Origin: Turritopsis dohrnii
Lineage: Eukaryota > Cnidaria > Hydrozoa > Anthoathecata > Oceaniidae
Assembly: GCA_027922465.2 (NCBI GenBank)
Contig: BQMF02000026.1
Span: 1,116,001 to 1,180,000, forward strand
Reading direction: 5' to 3'
Length of the DNA stretch: 64,000 nt
The translations under genes and the position numbers were made by a program. Below, piece by piece: positions 13,275-21,626 of this stretch (within the stretch, counting starts at the first letter, position 1; the number at the start of each line of letters is the position of its first letter). The notes under the pieces are model-generated. The model had not been told where the DNA came from and searched no databases. It saw only the letters and a program-made list of their open reading frames with translations.

Positions 13275-13395
13275 ATGTACCAACGGGAACAGCAAGAGGA
13301 AGCGAGAGGAAGGAATAAATCTGCCCTCAATCGACCCTTTTGTTCCCTTATTATTTTGATAATCGCTCTGATAGCAGTAAACCATCATCAACAAT
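13275..13395 (+). pseudogene. LINE-A ORF, N-terminal part with membrane segment
   Basis: From the first in-frame ATG (13275) the frame encodes a charged stretch (YQREQQEEARGRNKSALNR), then a strongly hydrophobic stretch (SLIILIIALIAV) ending at HHQQ. The TAG seen at 13395-13397 exists only because the Polinton-like element begins at 13396; the original frame resumes at 18207. A signal-anchor-like segment placed about 45 residues before a 2A motif is consistent with targeting of the released N-terminal peptide; that is inference. Confidence 0.7.
13390..13395. repeat. 6-bp target-site duplication, left copy (AACAAT)
   Basis: AACAAT directly precedes the left end AGTAGTAGG. The same hexamer follows the right end at 18207-18212. 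A 6-bp duplication is the family hallmark of Polinton/Maverick integration. Confidence 0.9.
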
Positions 13396-13586
13396 AGTAG
13401 TAGGAAAAGGCCGGTTTCACGCCACTATACGCACTGTGAGTCATGAACCAATCAAAATTCAGGGTTTTGCATCAGCATGCACACTGTAAGTTATGAGTCA
13501 GTCATGCATAAACATTATAAATGTAACATTATAGAAAATGTTTTTCACTTAAGTTTTTTCATTGAAGCTGAGTTAAGATAAAAAAC

Positions 13587-14201
13587 ATGGAGGTTGGACA
13601 AGCTGATCTGATTGCCGTAGAAAAACAACGTTACTCCACGAAATGGTATTACAAAAGTTTATCCACTGAGAAAGTAGTTTATGCGCGAGAGGAAGATCCT
13701 GTTGATACGATGATTGTACGTTGTCTTTATCCAAACTTAAAAGAACATAATAAAGTATTTGGTTTGAAAGGTGTTTTACAACTGCAACTATTGTTGGTGG
13801 CTATCCTAAAACTATTAAACAGGAACTTAAAAGAATTGGAAAGACGAATTCGATTTGTTAAAAAAGAGGATTGGGTACAAGTAAAAGAACTCTTTACGTT
13901 ACTTGGAAAAGAAGCAAAGAATCTTCAAATATCCCGTGACGAGAATGGCACTCAATTTATCAAACTAGCTATGAACGAGATAAGCATTTGCATCAAGCTG
14001 ACAATCAAAGCAGATTTTCCGCAAATCATCCTAACCAATCTTGATGAGAACGAGAAATTTATTACATCTACATACTTGTTTATTGGCGAAGGGATCACAT
14101 TGTTGAAGTATTTGAATACTCGATTTCAATTTCATCCTTCAGAATTACTGAAATTCAACGATAAAAAAAGAAAAGAACTTGCAGCGGATAACTTTTTTTG
14201 A
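13587..14201 (+). CDS. Unknown 204-aa protein, left-arm copy
   Basis: A complete ATG-to-stop frame, identical to the minus-strand copy at 17401-18015. It is rich in Lys/Glu/Leu, with a Leu/Val/Ile-rich helix-like stretch near residues 60-80 (LQLQLLLVAILKLL) and no signal peptide or cysteine cluster. A TATAAAT box lies about 65 bp upstream. It points inward from the element terminus and converges on the polymerase fragment with about 50 bp between stops. I do not recognise the family. Its intactness in both arms beside a truncated polymerase makes it the only full-length candidate gene here. Possible roles such as terminal protein or virion protein are speculation. Confidence 0.6.
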   Translation: MEVGQADLIAVEKQRYSTKWYYKSLSTEKVVYAREEDPVDTMIVRCLYPNLKEHNKVFGLKGVLQLQLLLVAILKLLNRNLKELERRIRFVKKEDWVQVKELFTLLGKEAKNLQISRDENGTQFIKLAMNEISICIKLTIKADFPQIILTNLDENEKFITSTYLFIGEGITLLKYLNTRFQFHPSELLKFNDKKRKELAADNFF

Positions 14202-14252
14202 TTATGTACATATTATTTACAAATATAGAAAATAGTCAATAAATTTTGTCTT

Positions 14253-14861
14253 TCATCTTGTTTTGTAATGTCCATATGGAATTGAACTTATTCCGTCCTC
14301 TAACAGATAGCGTTTGTCATCATACGTTGACAAAGTTGTTTTGTTCTGACAAATAGTGAAGATTTGATGTTTGTGTGATCTTATACCCTTCATTTTATGT
14401 ATATATTTGACATTTCCAAACAAGCAACCATAGTAATCATGATGTGATATGTACTTCTTAATGACGTATTTTTTCACACCTTTCGCTTTCGTCATTGTTT
14501 TGTTGTCAAATTCCAACGAATACATCTTTGCACGTAAACCAATAACCTCTCGCATCAACGATCCATTCAATTCGTCTTTCATCTTCCCAATCACCTTCTT
14601 GTTTTTCATAGAGAAACATTTGTGATCCTTTGCATAGCCACTAAAATCGAACAGATCTTGATCTTTCAACATATCAGCATACAAATCATTGGTTTGAATT
14701 CGATAAGCGAGCGAATCCGTATCGGTAAACAACAGTTTCGATTGATCATCAGGATATTTCACTTTAACATATTGATAATGAAATCGATACATGAGCACTT
14801 TACTCAAATCCAAAACAGCCAGACCAGTATAAATCGGTCGATTTAACATTAAATTGGCTTT
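14253..14861 (-). pseudogene. Family B (protein-primed type) DNA polymerase, C-terminal fragment, left arm
   Basis: About 203 residues, identical to the copy at 16741-17349. It contains palm motif C with the catalytic aspartates (LFTDTDSLAYRI), the GLRAKMYS and KAKGVKK blocks of the thumb-side region, and the characteristic ending SIPYGHY. The exonuclease domain and palm motif A are missing, so it cannot be an active polymerase by itself. The DNA_pol_B_2 assignment comes from family knowledge. Upstream it runs out of frame into the acidic exon, marking an internal deletion. Confidence 0.85.
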
Positions 14862-15130
14862 CACACCATGTCTCCATCAGTTTCTTGAAACAGTTTCTCC
14901 AATTCGGACTCCAAGATCATTTCTCCATCGGTTTCTTGAAACAACTTCTCTAACTCTTCATCTTCATTTTTTTCTTCAACAACATAACAATCAGGTGACG
15001 ATGTTTGAAAATCAACTGGACAAACACTATCCAATAGAAATTCATTAATATCGAATGAATTATCGACAACATCATTATTTGTTGGCATGTTTTTAAAGAG
15101 GTCTTTTAAAACTTCATCTACGTCAATGTC
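14862..15130 (-). pseudogene. Acidic N-terminal exon of the polymerase gene, left arm
   Basis: Mirror copy of 16472-16741. It follows an acceptor (TTCTTTTAG) at 15131-15132 and encodes an acidic segment with a duplicated ELEKLFQETDG unit, ending in a stop at the junction with the polymerase fragment. The first exon that should precede it was lost from this arm, so it has no start exon. Confidence 0.65.
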
Positions 15131-15245
15131 CTAAAAGAAATGATAAATTTTGAAAATATTTTATAAGTGGAAAAATTTTGTTTTTGTTTTGTTTTGTTTA
15201 TTATTATTATTGTTATTACTTTAAAGTGGAAAAGTTTTTTAAAAA

Positions 15246-15290
15246 GTGGAAAATCTCTTCTTTTTTCTTTCTTTCTTCTTAAAATGGAAA

Positions 15291-15326
<36 letters not shown>

Positions 15327-16275
15327 CTTAAAGTGGAAAAGTTTTTTTGTGTTTTTTTTGTGTTTTTTTTTTTTATTTTATTTTTTTTTTTATTTTTATT
15401 TTATTTTATTTTATTTATTTATTTATTTTTTTTTTGTTTTCATTGTTTTTTTCTTCTTCTTCAAAGTGGAAAAGTTTTTTTTTTTTTTTTTTTTTTTAAT
15501 ATTAAAGTGGAAAAGGTTTTTGTTTTGCGTTTTTTATTTTTTTATTTTATGTTATTTTATTTTATTTTATTTTATTTTATTTATATCTTTATTTTATTTT
15601 ATTTTTTACGATTATTAACGAGATGTTACTCACTTGAAATATTTCAAGTGAGTAACATCTCGTTTCAGATTACATTAAATATGGCTGTCATTCAATGCTA
15701 TGTTTGTGGAATGGAATTTGGTAGTGAAGAAATGTGTAATGAACACTTTACAATTGAACATGATACTGAGGTAATTGTCTTCAATTTTGTAAAATAACAT
15801 ATTCTACTTTTTTAATTCTTTTAAAACTATTTAAAAAAAAAAAAAAATAAAAAAATAAAAAAAAATAAAAAAAAAAATAAAAAGTTTTTCACTTTAAAAA
15901 GAAGAAAAAAAAAAAAAAAAAAAAACAAAAAAAAAAAAAAAAAAAACACAAAAAACTTTTCCACTTTAAGAAGAAGAAAAAAAACAACGAAAACAAAAAA
16001 ATAAAATAAAATAAAGATATAAATAAAATAAAATAAAATAAAATAAAATAACATAAAATAAAAAAATAAAAAACGCAAAACAAAAACCTTTTCCACTTTA
16101 AGATTAAAAAAAAAAAAAAAAAAAAAACTTTTCCACTTTGAAGAAGAAGAAAAAAACAATGAAAACAAAAAAAAAATAAATAAATAAATAAAATAAAATA
16201 AAATAAAAATAAAAATAAAAATAAAATAAAAAAAAAAAACACAAAAAAAACACAAAAAAACTTTTCCACTTTAAG

Positions 16276-16311
<36 letters not shown>

Positions 16312-16400
16312 TTTCCATTTTAAGAAGAAAGAAAGAAAAAAGAAGAGATTTTCCACTTTTTAAAAAACTTTTCCACTTTAAAGTAATAACAATAATAATA
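15246..16400. repeat. T-rich / A-rich low-complexity intron arms with AAAGTGGAAAAG motifs
   Basis: The left half is long T and (TTTTA)n tracts punctuated by AAAGTGGAAAAG; the right half is its inverted copy. The Phe-rich open frames here are translations of poly(T) and not genes. In the right arm this sequence forms the intron between exon 1 (ending 15770) and the acidic exon (starting 16472). Small differences between arms are confined to homopolymer and pentamer lengths plus a few bases. Confidence 0.85.
15617..15664. repeat. 48-bp perfect palindrome, physical centre of the snap-back
   Basis: The half-site AACGAGATGTTACTCACTTG plus AAAT is followed without spacer by its exact reverse complement; the axis lies between 15640 and 15641. 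It sits just upstream of exon 1 of the right-arm polymerase gene. The axis of the outer arms lies at 15801, so the right arm is 321 bp longer than the left, which the loss of exon 1 and adjacent intron from the left arm explains. Confidence 0.9.
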
Positions 16401-16741
16401 ATAAACAAAACAAAACAAAAACAAAATTTTTCCACTTATAAAATATTTTCAAAATTTATCATTTCTTTTAGGACATTGACGTAGATGAAGTTTTAAAAGA
16501 CCTCTTTAAAAACATGCCAACAAATAATGATGTTGTCGATAATTCATTCGATATTAATGAATTTCTATTGGATAGTGTTTGTCCAGTTGATTTTCAAACA
16601 TCGTCACCTGATTGTTATGTTGTTGAAGAAAAAAATGAAGATGAAGAGTTAGAGAAGTTGTTTCAAGAAACCGATGGAGAAATGATCTTGGAGTCCGAAT
16701 TGGAGAAACTGTTTCAAGAAACTGATGGAGACATGGTGTGA
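15681..16741 (+). pseudogene. N-terminal C2H2-finger and acidic region of the truncated polymerase gene, right arm
   Basis: Exon 1 (15681-15770) starts at ATG and encodes a C2H2-like finger: Cys-x2-Cys (CYVC) followed by His-x4-His (HFTIEH). It ends at a GAG/GTAATT donor. Exon 2 (16472-16741) follows TTTTAG in the same phase and encodes an acidic stretch with a duplicated ELEKLFQETDG, then TGA. Together they encode 119 residues. The next open frame is the polymerase C-terminus, shifted by one base, so the exonuclease and most palm sequences were deleted at about 16741. Whether the short protein is expressed is unknown. Confidence 0.6.
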
Positions 16742-17349
16742 AAGCCAATTTAATGTTAAATCGACCGATTTATACTGGTCTGGCTGTTTTGGATTTGAGT
16801 AAAGTGCTCATGTATCGATTTCATTATCAATATGTTAAAGTGAAATATCCTGATGATCAATCGAAACTGTTGTTTACCGATACGGATTCGCTCGCTTATC
16901 GAATTCAAACCAATGATTTGTATGCTGATATGTTGAAAGATCAAGATCTGTTCGATTTTAGTGGCTATGCAAAGGATCACAAATGTTTCTCTATGAAAAA
17001 CAAGAAGGTGATTGGGAAGATGAAAGACGAATTGAATGGATCGTTGATGCGAGAGGTTATTGGTTTACGTGCAAAGATGTATTCGTTGGAATTTGACAAC
17101 AAAACAATGACGAAAGCGAAAGGTGTGAAAAAATACGTCATTAAGAAGTACATATCACATCATGATTACTATGGTTGCTTGTTTGGAAATGTCAAATATA
17201 TACATAAAATGAAGGGTATAAGATCACACAAACATCAAATCTTCACTATTTGTCAGAACAAAACAACTTTGTCAACGTATGATGACAAACGCTATCTGTT
17301 AGAGGACGGAATAAGTTCAATTCCATATGGACATTACAAAACAAGATGA
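16741..17349 (+). pseudogene. Family B DNA polymerase, C-terminal fragment, right arm
   Basis: Identical at protein level to the left-arm fragment at 14253-14861, with TDTDSL motif C and the YGHY ending. Its frame is offset from the upstream acidic exon and has no convincing ATG at its 5' edge. It lies 51 bp from the stop of the convergent 204-aa ORF, and the gap carries AATAAA-type signals on the minus strand. Confidence 0.85.
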
Positions 17350-17400
17350 AAGACAAAATTTATTGACTATTTTCTATATTTGTAAATAATATGTACATAA

Positions 17401-18015
17401 TCAAAAAAAGTTATCCGCTGCAAGTTCTTTTCTTTTTTTATCGTTGAATTTCAGTAATTCTGAAGGATGAAATTGAAATCGAGTATTCAAATACTTCAAC
17501 AATGTGATCCCTTCGCCAATAAACAAGTATGTAGATGTAATAAATTTCTCGTTCTCATCAAGATTGGTTAGGATGATTTGCGGAAAATCTGCTTTGATTG
17601 TCAGCTTGATGCAAATGCTTATCTCGTTCATAGCTAGTTTGATAAATTGAGTGCCATTCTCGTCACGGGATATTTGAAGATTCTTTGCTTCTTTTCCAAG
17701 TAACGTAAAGAGTTCTTTTACTTGTACCCAATCCTCTTTTTTAACAAATCGAATTCGTCTTTCCAATTCTTTTAAGTTCCTGTTTAATAGTTTTAGGATA
17801 GCCACCAACAATAGTTGCAGTTGTAAAACACCTTTCAAACCAAATACTTTATTATGTTCTTTTAAGTTTGGATAAAGACAACGTACAATCATCGTATCAA
17901 CAGGATCTTCCTCTCGCGCATAAACTACTTTCTCAGTGGATAAACTTTTGTAATACCATTTCGTGGAGTAACGTTGTTTTTCTACGGCAATCAGATCAGC
18001 TTGTCCAACCTCCAT
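17401..18015 (-). CDS. Unknown 204-aa protein, right-arm copy
   Basis: Identical inverted copy of the ORF at 13587-14201, reading inward from the right terminus. The arm sequence from this ATG to the terminus (18016-18206) mirrors the left arm, so both copies have the same promoter region. Confidence 0.6.
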   Translation of the reverse strand: MEVGQADLIAVEKQRYSTKWYYKSLSTEKVVYAREEDPVDTMIVRCLYPNLKEHNKVFGLKGVLQLQLLLVAILKLLNRNLKELERRIRFVKKEDWVQVKELFTLLGKEAKNLQISRDENGTQFIKLAMNEISICIKLTIKADFPQIILTNLDENEKFITSTYLFIGEGITLLKYLNTRFQFHPSELLKFNDKKRKELAADNFF

Positions 18016-18206
18016 GTTTTTTATCTTAACTCAGCTTCAATGAAAAAACTTAAGTGAAAAACATTTTCTATAATGTTACATTTATAATGTTTATGCATGA
18101 CTGACTCATAACTTACAGTGTGCATGCTGATGCAAAACCCTGAATTTTGATTGGTTCATGACTCACAGTGCGTATAGTGGCGTGAAACCGGCCTTTTCCT
18201 ACTACT

Positions 18207-18212
18207 AACAAT
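18207..18212. repeat. 6-bp target-site duplication, right copy (AACAAT)
   Basis: Follows the right end CCTACTACT; identical to 13390-13395. After it the LINE-A frame resumes (S-P-T-K). Confidence 0.9.
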
Positions 18213-18355
18213 CACCGACAAAGGAAATAGCTAATCATCTTCACGAATCAGCAAAGACTGCACCAATCAAACGATTTCCGAAGCGTACAAGAAAGTCCGC
18301 ACCAATCTTATACTATTCCAACCATGTGTCAATCTTTACAATCACCCTGTCTGGT

Positions 18356-18379
18356 GACATTGAAACTAATCCTGGTCCT
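18356..18379 (+). promoter_or_regulatory. 2A ribosome-skipping motif in LINE-A (D-I-E-T-N-P-G-P)
   Basis: The codons spell DIETNPGP, matching the 2A consensus D-x-E-x-N-P-G-P, preceded by hydrophobic FTITLSG. In 2A sequences the ribosome fails to join the last Gly and Pro (18374-18376 / 18377-18379) and releases the upstream peptide. Such motifs are documented at the N-terminus of some APE-type LINE ORFs. Activity here is inferred. Confidence 0.8.
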
Positions 18380-20235
18380 CGCACCAAATCGCCGTCCTGT
18401 CAAGTTTGCAATCAAACAATCCGAAGCAATTCAAAAAGACATCAATGTACCACATGCATGCAATCCATCCATCTTAAATGTCTATCAATAAAGACAAACA
18501 CGAAGCATCAGACTATTACATACTGGACTTGTCATCAATGCACTTTAACTGAGATGCCATTCCACAAACAAAGACATTTAGATGAGTCTCTTAATGAGTG
18601 TGAAAACTTAGAACTTGTAAACAAACTTCAAAACGCACAGAACCACTTCAAGATAGCACACCTCAACACCCGCTCTATATGTTCATCATTTGCTGAATTT
18701 CAAGTTTTTATGGAAACCTACAATCTTGATATCATCACCTTATCAGAAACATGGCTGAAAAGTGACATCAACGTACTAGAGTACGTTCAACTCCCGAAGT
18801 ACAACTTTGAATTTAGAAATCGCGATGAACGTCGAGGAGGTGGTGTCGGACTATATATAAAAGATCATTTAAAATACAAACTTCGCAAAGATTTGAATAA
18901 CATTGATGATACAATGGAACATATCTGGATTGAAGTGTCCGGCAAAAACAAAAATCATTCCTTTTTACTTGGAACATTTTATCAATCCAGCTTCATAGAG
19001 GAAGAAAAACACATCTGGTTAGACAAATTTGACCAGATTCTATCCCATATACATTCTAAATGGCTAGGACCAATAATAATCACTGGTGATTTCAATATAG
19101 ATTTACTACGTTTACCACATCGTCAATCAACAATGACTTATAACAACATCATTGACAGTTACAATCTAGAACAGCATATAACAAAACCAACTCGCGAAGG
19201 GAAATCACTGATTGATCACATCATTTCAAACATATCATCAAAAATAAAGCATACCGATGTACTACCTGGAGATACGATAAGTGACCATGACGCACCCTAC
19301 ATTATTGCTAACATACGACAAGAGAAATTTGAAAAAAGATATAAATTTCTCAGAAACGAGAAAAATTATAACCAAAACGCATACCTGGAAGATTTCTCGC
19401 AGTTACCCTTAAATCTTATCTACGCATTTGATGATCCCAATGACCAAGTAGATATTCTAAATAAGTTAGTCACTGATTGTATCGATAAGCATGCACCCTT
19501 GGTCCGCCAAAAAATCACGAGACCACCGGCCCCATGGATGAAAGACCCAAAAATTGTCACTCTGCAGAAACAGCGAAACCATCTCAGATTTCAAGCACAT
19601 CAGACACAAAACATACAAGATTGGGGCAGATACAAAGAGATCAGAAATTCACTAAAGAAAACTATTAAGTCAACAAAGAGAAACTTTTATTACACAGCTC
19701 TCTCCTCAAAACGCCCAAAAGAAGTTTGGAAAACCATCAAAAAGATCTTGACACCCAATCCAAATCGTATCAACATTGATCCTGACAAACTTAATACTCA
19801 CTATACGACTCTCGCAGAACGAATATCAACCGTAAAAAACACTGCAAGAAACTTCATTCAAAATCTCCCTGATTCTCCAGAAGCTTTTTACCTGCAACCT
19901 GTATCCGCTACAGACGTCAAAAAAGCAATTCAACAACTGCGCGACGATTGTTCGACAGGACATGACCAAATACCTGTAAGATATATTAAACCTGCCATTG
20001 ATTTCGTTGTCTCGCCACTCACATCAATCATCAACAACTGTATTGCAAAATCTACTTTTCCCGAAGCATGGAAGATTAGTCGTATCTCCCCTATTCCAAA
20101 GATAGAGAATCCGAAAACCGCCATTGATTTTAGACCAATCTCAATCCTACCAGCGTTATCAAAGGTATACGAGAGATCAATTTTACAGCAACTCGTTCAA
20201 TACATTGAGAAGAAAAAATATATAAGTCGACGCAA

Positions 20236-21444
20236 TGTGGCTTTCGTCAGGGACATTCAACATTGTCGCTTCTGTGGAAAATGAAAGACGACATCAATAA
20301 AGCAATGAAAAATGGAGAAGTAACCTTATCTATTTTAGCTGACTACAGCAAAGCATTTGACACCGTCAACCATAATATCCTCCTTGAAAAACTACAAACT
20401 TTCAACTTTTCATCAAGCACCATACACCTTATACATGAGTACTTAATTGATCGCAAGCAATATGTCCAAATCGATGATCAATCATCTTCAATGAATAATA
20501 TTTCTTACGGAGTACCCCAGGGCAGCATCCTTGGACCTGTTTTATTCAACTTATATGTAACAGATATGTCAGCTGAACTTACCAACTCTTGTCTTCAATA
20601 CGCTGATGACACGAACATATATGGACACGCAAAATCTAATCAGTTGTTACCACTCGCAAAAAGCTTAGAGCAAGACCTACAAACACTATCAAATTGGTCC
20701 AAATCAAATAATGTGGCGTTTAACCAATCAAAAACAAAAACTATGTTGTTCGCTACACCCAATATGTTGGCAAAACACCACCTCAATGATGCCAACACAT
20801 ACGAGATCAATCTAAATGACATTAAACTCGAACGCATCAGCAAATCAAAAATATTAGGAGTGACTTTCAACCAAAAGCTTACATGGGACGACCACATCAA
20901 TACAACACTCAAATCAGCCTATTCCGCCTTTCGATCCCTCAGCAAAATTAAAAAACTTACTCCATTTCATTTACGTAAACAATTAGCTGAAATGCTGATA
21001 TTATCAAAAATGGACTATTGCAACGTAATTTTTGCAGAAGCACCCTGTTACCTCATAAACAGAATGCAGAAACTCCAAAACTCACTCGCTGGTTACACCT
21101 ATAGCAGATTCGGTGGCTTTGCAGAAACAATTAACCTAAAATGGCTACCAATTCGTGAAAGAATTGACTTGGCAACATCTAAGACAGCCCACAAGTCCCT
21201 TTACAATGATACCTGGACAGAAAATTTAAAATGTACTTTTATGGATCGACCAAAGTCTCTAAGAACACCAATAGAGACACGACACAAAATCAAACCATGC
21301 AACATCACCAACTCATTCCAGTATACTATCGGCCGGACATTCAATGACCTCCCACCTAACTTTCGATCAATCCAAGATCACAAGAAATTCGTCAATTCTT
21401 GCAAGAAATATTACATGGACCGAGCATTTGCCAAATTAACTAAT

Positions 21445-21450
<6 letters not shown>
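20236..21450 (+). pseudogene. LINE-A reverse transcriptase core and C-terminus
   Basis: After the frameshift the RT continues with ADYSKAFDTVNH (motif A), [18 protein letters not shown] (motif B) and LQYADDT (catalytic YADD), then the thumb (SKSKILGVTF) and the usual C-terminal block (MDYCNVIFAEAP; LKWLPIRERID). It ends TAA directly followed by poly(A). Apart from the upstream shift it looks well preserved, so the copy is probably young. Confidence 0.85.
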
Positions 21451-21480
<30 letters not shown>

Positions 21481-21626
21481 GTTAATGTTTATACGTTCGT
21501 CATAACGCACAAACACAAAATCTTTCGCATTTTTAGATGAAGAGCCATTGTAAATATGGAAATGCTCAGAATAAATTCCGTTATTATTATTATTATTATT
21601 ATTATTAGTTGTTGCCGCTCGATAAA

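Larger units (their letters stand above)
13396..18206. mobile_element. Palindromic Polinton/Maverick-like snap-back element (4811 bp)
   Basis: The left arm (13396-15607) and right arm (15995-18206) are inverted copies: the mirrored coordinates of every ORF pair sum to 31602, and the three proteins per arm are identical between arms. The element begins AGTAGTAGG, ends CCTACTACT and is flanked by AACAAT on both sides. Each arm carries a C-terminal family B DNA polymerase fragment and a convergent 204-aa ORF. Known Polintons have a 6-bp duplication, AG at the 5' end, terminal inverted repeats and a DNA_pol_B_2 polymerase. Integrase, ATPase, protease and capsid genes are absent. I infer a non-autonomous derivative made by fold-back replication and integrated in trans. 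Confidence 0.82.
18207..20284 (+). pseudogene. LINE-A ORF: 2A motif, PHD-like finger, AP endonuclease and start of RT
   Basis: The frame continues from 13395. A basic linker leads to the 2A motif (DIETNPGP at 18356-18379). A C4HC3 PHD-like cysteine/histidine cluster follows (CQVC, HQCTTC, HLKC, CHQC). Next comes an AP endonuclease with HLNTRS, LSETWL, GDFNID and SDHDAP, then the RT fingers (STGHDQIP, FRPISILPALSKVYE). The frame breaks near 20235, where the conserved Q-C-G-F-R-x-G-H-S-T block appears in another frame; this implies a single-base loss. Enzyme roles: target nicking and reverse transcription in the nucleus. Confidence 0.85.
13275..21477 (+). mobile_element. LINE-A: APE-type non-LTR retrotransposon (CR1/L2-like) split by a Polinton-like insertion
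   Basis: One LINE copy occupies 13275-13395 and 18207-21477, interrupted by the element at 13396-18206. Removing the insert and one AACAAT duplication makes the reading frame continuous across the junction, showing that the two parts were one ORF. It ends with a TAA at 21448-21450 directly followed by a poly(A) tract to 21477. The 5' boundary is uncertain: the frame is open upstream of 13275, to at least about 13182. A frameshift near 20235 disables the copy. Family: endonuclease plus RT of the Jockey/CR1/L2 group; the clade is not resolved. Confidence 0.85.

Noticed and set aside
15246..16356. Long Phe-rich open frames on both strands
   Set aside because: They are translations of poly(T)/(TTTTA)n tracts in an intron; composition alone keeps them open.
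13396..18206. Possibility that the palindrome is a long-read chimera or assembly error
   Set aside because: Matching 6-bp duplications at both ends and restoration of the LINE frame argue for a real insertion; a read artefact would not stop at element termini. Read-level confirmation is still worthwhile.
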